From NCBI RefSeq assembly GCF_013116825.1, contig NZ_JABFNS010000034.1, positions 1 through 64,000 on the forward strand: DNA of 64,000 bases, in the 5' to 3' direction. A program made the position numbers and the translations under genes. Under the pieces are notes generated by a model, which searched no databases, was not told where the DNA came from, and saw only the letters and a list, made by a program, of their open reading frames with translations. Shown in pieces: positions 61,464 through 64,000 of this stretch (positions are counted from its first letter, which is position 1; every line of letters begins with the position of its first letter). The stretch is from Myxococcus xanthus (GTDB lineage: Bacteria > Myxococcota > Myxococcia > Myxococcales > Myxococcaceae).

Positions 61464-62582
61464 CTAACGACCACCCGCTCCCCCGCCTGGCCGCTGCATT
61501 CCGGGCAGGGCCCCGCCGCCGCCCGTGGCCAGGATGTTGCGCAACTCCTCCGCGTCGCTAGAACGTCCGAAGGCCTCGTCCTGGGTGATGAGCCGCCGCA
61601 TCAGCAGCGCCGCCAGGGCCTGGTTGAAGGTCTGCATGCCGAACTTCGCCTGGCCGACCTGCATGGACGAGTAGATCTGGTGGACCTTGTCCTCGCGGAT
61701 GAGGTTCCGGATTGCGGGGTTGGGCACCATCACCTCCAGCGCCAGGATGCGGCCGGGGCCGCCCGCCTTCGCCACCAGCGCCTGACTCATCACGCCCTCC
61801 AGCACGAAGGACATCTGCGCGCGGACCTGCGGCTGCTGGTACGGGGGGAACACGTCCAGCACGCGGTTGATGGTCTGCACCGCGCTATTGGTGTGTAGCG
61901 TCGCGTAGCAGATGTGGCCTGTCTCCGCGATGGTGAGCGCGGCTTCAATCGTCTCCAGGTCTCGGAGCTCACCGACCAGCACCACGTCCGGGTCCTGGCG
62001 GAGGATGTACTTGAGGGCCGTCTTGAAGTTCCGCGTGTCCGCCCCCACCTCGCGCTGATTCACGAGGCAGTTCTTGTGCGGGTGCAGGTACTCGATGGGG
62101 TCCTCGATGGTCATGATGTGCTCATGACGCTCGGTGTTGATCTTGTCGATCATCGAGGCCAGCGTGGTGGACTTGCCCGAGCCCGTGGGGCCCGTCACCA
62201 GGATGAGCCCACGGGGCTTCTTCACCAGCTCCGCCACCACCGGCGGCAGGCCCAGCTCCTGGAACGTCAAAATCTTGAAGGGAATGGTCCGGAACGCCGC
62301 GGCGACCGCGCCACGCTGCATGAAGATGTTGGCGCGGAAGCGCGACAGGCCCTTCACGCCGAAGGACAGGTCCAGCTCGTTGTCCTCCTCGAACTTGTGC
62401 TTCTGGGCGTCCGTGAGGATGGAGTAGCAGAGCTGCTTCGTCTCCACCGGGGTCAGCGGCGCCGTCTTCAAGGGAACGAGCTCGCCGTCGACGCGAAGCT
62501 GCGGCGGAGAGCCGGTGGTGACGTGGAGGTCGGAAGCGCCCTTCTCGACCATCGCCTTGAGGAGTTGGTGCAGGTTGGCCAC
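61464..62582 (-). CDS. pilT: PilT, pilus retraction ATPase
   Basis: 372 residues: PAS-like N domain, Walker A GPTGSGKST (131-139), Asp box (EDPIEY), Walker B-like VVLVGELRD, His box (HICYATLHT) and the retraction-specific AIRNLIRE motif (290-297). The last 30 residues are Gly-rich. Powers retraction, hence S-motility force. Confidence 0.97.
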   Translation of the reverse strand: MANLHQLLKAMVEKGASDLHVTTGSPPQLRVDGELVPLKTAPLTPVETKQLCYSILTDAQKHKFEEDNELDLSFGVKGLSRFRANIFMQRGAVAAAFRTIPFKILTFQELGLPPVVAELVKKPRGLILVTGPTGSGKSTTLASMIDKINTERHEHIMTIEDPIEYLHPHKNCLVNQREVGADTRNFKTALKYILRQDPDVVLVGELRDLETIEAALTIAETGHICYATLHTNSAVQTINRVLDVFPPYQQPQVRAQMSFVLEGVMSQALVAKAGGPGRILALEVMVPNPAIRNLIREDKVHQIYSSMQVGQAKFGMQTFNQALAALLMRRLITQDEAFGRSSDAEELRNILATGGGGALPGMQRPGGGAGGR

Positions 62583-62625
62583 GGGGGGATGTCCTTCGGG
62601 GGGAGTGCGGTGGGAGGAAGGTTGA

Positions 62626-64000
62626 CTAGAAGCGGTCCGGGGCGGTGTTTCCCACCACCTCTTCCAACGTGGTGGCGCCGTCCATCATCTTGCGAAGACC
62701 GCTCATGCGCAGGCTGCTCATGCCCAGGCGGATGGCCTCCTGCTTCAGCTCCGCGGCGGAGGCGCCGTTGATGACCAGCTCCTTGAGGCCGTCCCAGAAG
62801 GGCATGACCTCGTAGATGGCCACGCGGCCGCGGTAGCCACGGTCGTTGCAGTCGCGGCAGCCGACCTTCTCGTACATCGTGAAGGTGCCAATCTTGTCCG
62901 GCGGAACACCGGCGTCGATGAGCGCCTGCTCGTCCACGTTCTCCGCCGGCTTCTTGCAGGCCGGGCACAGACGGCGTGCCAGACGCTGGGCGAGGATGAG
63001 GTTCAGCGACGCCGTCACGAGGAACGGCTCGATGCCCATGTTGAGCAGACGGCTCACCGTGCCCGGGGCGTCGTTGGTGTGCAGCGTGGAGAGCACGAGG
63101 TGGCCCGTGAGCGCCGCCTTCACGCCGATTTCCGCCGTCTCGAAGTCGCGGATCTCACCAATCATGATGATGTCCGGGTCCTGGCGGAGGAAGGAGCGCA
63201 GCGCCGCGGCGAAGTTCAGGCCGATGTCGTCATGCATCTGCACCTGATTGATGCCGGCGAAGTTGAACTCGACCGGGTCCTCCGCGGTGCAGATGTTGGT
63301 GTCCAGGCCGTTGAGGCTGGAGAGCGCCGAGTACAGCGTCGTCGTCTTGCCCGAGCCCGTGGGGCCCGTCACCAGCACCATGCCGTAGGGCCGGTCGATG
63401 GCCTCCTTGAACCAGGCCAGCGGCTGCGCGTCGAAGCCCAGCTTCGTCATGTCGAGCTGGAGGTTGCTCTTGTCGAGCAGACGCATCACGACCTTCTCGC
63501 CGAAGAGCGTGGGACACACGCTCACGCGGAAGTCCATCTCCTTGCCGCCGCCCATCTTGATCTTGATGCGGCCGTCCTGCGGCAGGCGCCGCTCGGAGAT
63601 GTCCAGCGAGGCCATGATCTTCAAACGCGAGGTGATCGCGTTGCGCAGCTTCATCGGCGGGCGCATCACCTCGTACATCACGCCGTCGATGCGGAAGCGG
63701 ACGCGGAAGTCCTTCTCGTAGGGCTCGACGTGGATATCGGACGCGCGCTTCTTGATGGCGTCCATGAGGATGAGGTTCACCAGCTTGACCACGGGCGCGT
63801 CGTCCGCGGCCTTGGCCATCTCATCGATGTTCTCCGTCTCTTCCTTGGTGACCTCGATGTCGTCACCGACGTCGCCGACGATGTCCTCCAGCGACGGGCC
63901 CTTCTCCGCGTAGTAGCGCTCGATGGCCTCGCGGATGGAGACCTCGGAGGCGACCACCGTCTCGATGTTGTAGCCGGTGAGGAACTTCAGGTCGTCCACC
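62626..64000 (-). CDS. pilB: PilB, pilus extension ATPase (N terminus beyond the window)
   Basis: The frame continues past base 64000; 457 C-terminal residues are visible. They contain the end of the N-terminal MshEN-like region (LTGYNIETVVASE), then the full motor: TGPTGSGKTT Walker A, AEDPVEF Asp box, IIMIGEIRD Walker B, HLVLSTLHTND His box, and the zinc-binding tetracysteine CPAC...CRDC that is typical of PilB/GspE and absent from PilT. Powers pilus assembly. Confidence 0.96.
   Translation of the reverse strand, partial: VDDLKFLTGYNIETVVASEVSIREAIERYYAEKGPSLEDIVGDVGDDIEVTKEETENIDEMAKAADDAPVVKLVNLILMDAIKKRASDIHVEPYEKDFRVRFRIDGVMYEVMRPPMKLRNAITSRLKIMASLDISERRLPQDGRIKIKMGGGKEMDFRVSVCPTLFGEKVVMRLLDKSNLQLDMTKLGFDAQPLAWFKEAIDRPYGMVLVTGPTGSGKTTTLYSALSSLNGLDTNICTAEDPVEFNFAGINQVQMHDDIGLNFAAALRSFLRQDPDIIMIGEIRDFETAEIGVKAALTGHLVLSTLHTNDAPGTVSRLLNMGIEPFLVTASLNLILAQRLARRLCPACKKPAENVDEQALIDAGVPPDKIGTFTMYEKVGCRDCNDRGYRGRVAIYEVMPFWDGLKELVINGASAAELKQEAIRLGMSSLRMSGLRKMMDGATTLEEVVGNTAPDRF

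Noticed and set aside
1-64000. CRISPR arrays, tRNA/rRNA genes, insertion sequences, prophage
   Set aside because: No regularly spaced repeats, no tRNA-like cloverleaf or rRNA sequence, no transposase or integrase motif was seen while reading both strands.

Overview
The window is about 64 kb of very GC-rich DNA with densely packed genes. It comes from a myxobacterium, most likely Myxococcus or a close relative. Three things point there: the complete Myxococcus-type type IV pilus (T4P) locus with its unusual pilGHI ABC-transporter genes and second two-component pair pilS2/pilR2; a CarF-type plasmanylethanolamine desaturase of 281 residues; and a PilA whose N-terminal half is nearly that of M. 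xanthus while its C-terminal half differs. From memory, the gene order from sgmX to pilB matches M. xanthus DK1622. No phage, insertion sequence, CRISPR array, rRNA or tRNA was seen.

Layout. 1-1.3 kb: 3' part of ftsY. 1.3-5.5 kb: an M1-type metallopeptidase, two lipoproteins and a PEGA-domain protein. 5.5-8.4 kb: a CSLA-like family 2 glycosyltransferase and D-Ala-D-Ala ligase. 8.6-12.2 kb: lipoprotein, PEGA/coiled-coil protein and S41 processing peptidase. 12.3-15.9 kb: alpha/beta hydrolase and ftsE-ftsX-envC, joined by 4-bp overlaps. 16.1-17.7 kb: a RomY-like polarity protein divergent from carF. 17.8-19.8 kb: murI and a lipoprotein. 19.9-23.2 kb: tolQ-tolR-tonB/tolA-like-tolB. 23.3-26.7 kb: a PLP enzyme, Ppx/GppA phosphatase and MFS permease, closely packed. 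26.7-39.7 kb (minus strand): acyltransferase, lipoprotein, tamA, tamB, ExeA-like ATPase and sgmX. 39.9-43.1 kb: accC, accB, efp and a Roadblock/LC7 protein. 43.1-64 kb (minus strand): the pil cluster, read as pilB-T-C-S-R-A-G-H-I-D-S2-R2-M-N-O-P-Q plus a lipoprotein gene that ends at a strong terminator.

How the genes work together. PilB and PilT extend and retract the pilus on the PilC platform; PilM-N-O-P align it with the PilQ secretin; PilD processes PilA; PilS/PilR drive pilA from a sigma-54 promoter whose exact GG-N10-GC core is visible. SgmX and the RomY candidate belong to the MglA polarity system that decides at which pole pili are built, so the motor and part of its control lie within 48 kb of each other. 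Most of the rest concerns the envelope: Tol, Tam, FtsEX-EnvC, cell-wall precursors (Ddl, MurI), fatty acid synthesis (AccBC) and ether/phospholipids (CarF, acyltransferase).

The best candidates for undescribed biology are the lipoprotein at the end of the pilM-Q operon, the Roadblock protein beside efp, the ExeA-like ATPase-TamB-TamA gene order with a seven-POTRA TamA, and the palindrome that encloses the pilA promoter. Long open frames antisense to these genes are GC-bias shadows and are left out.
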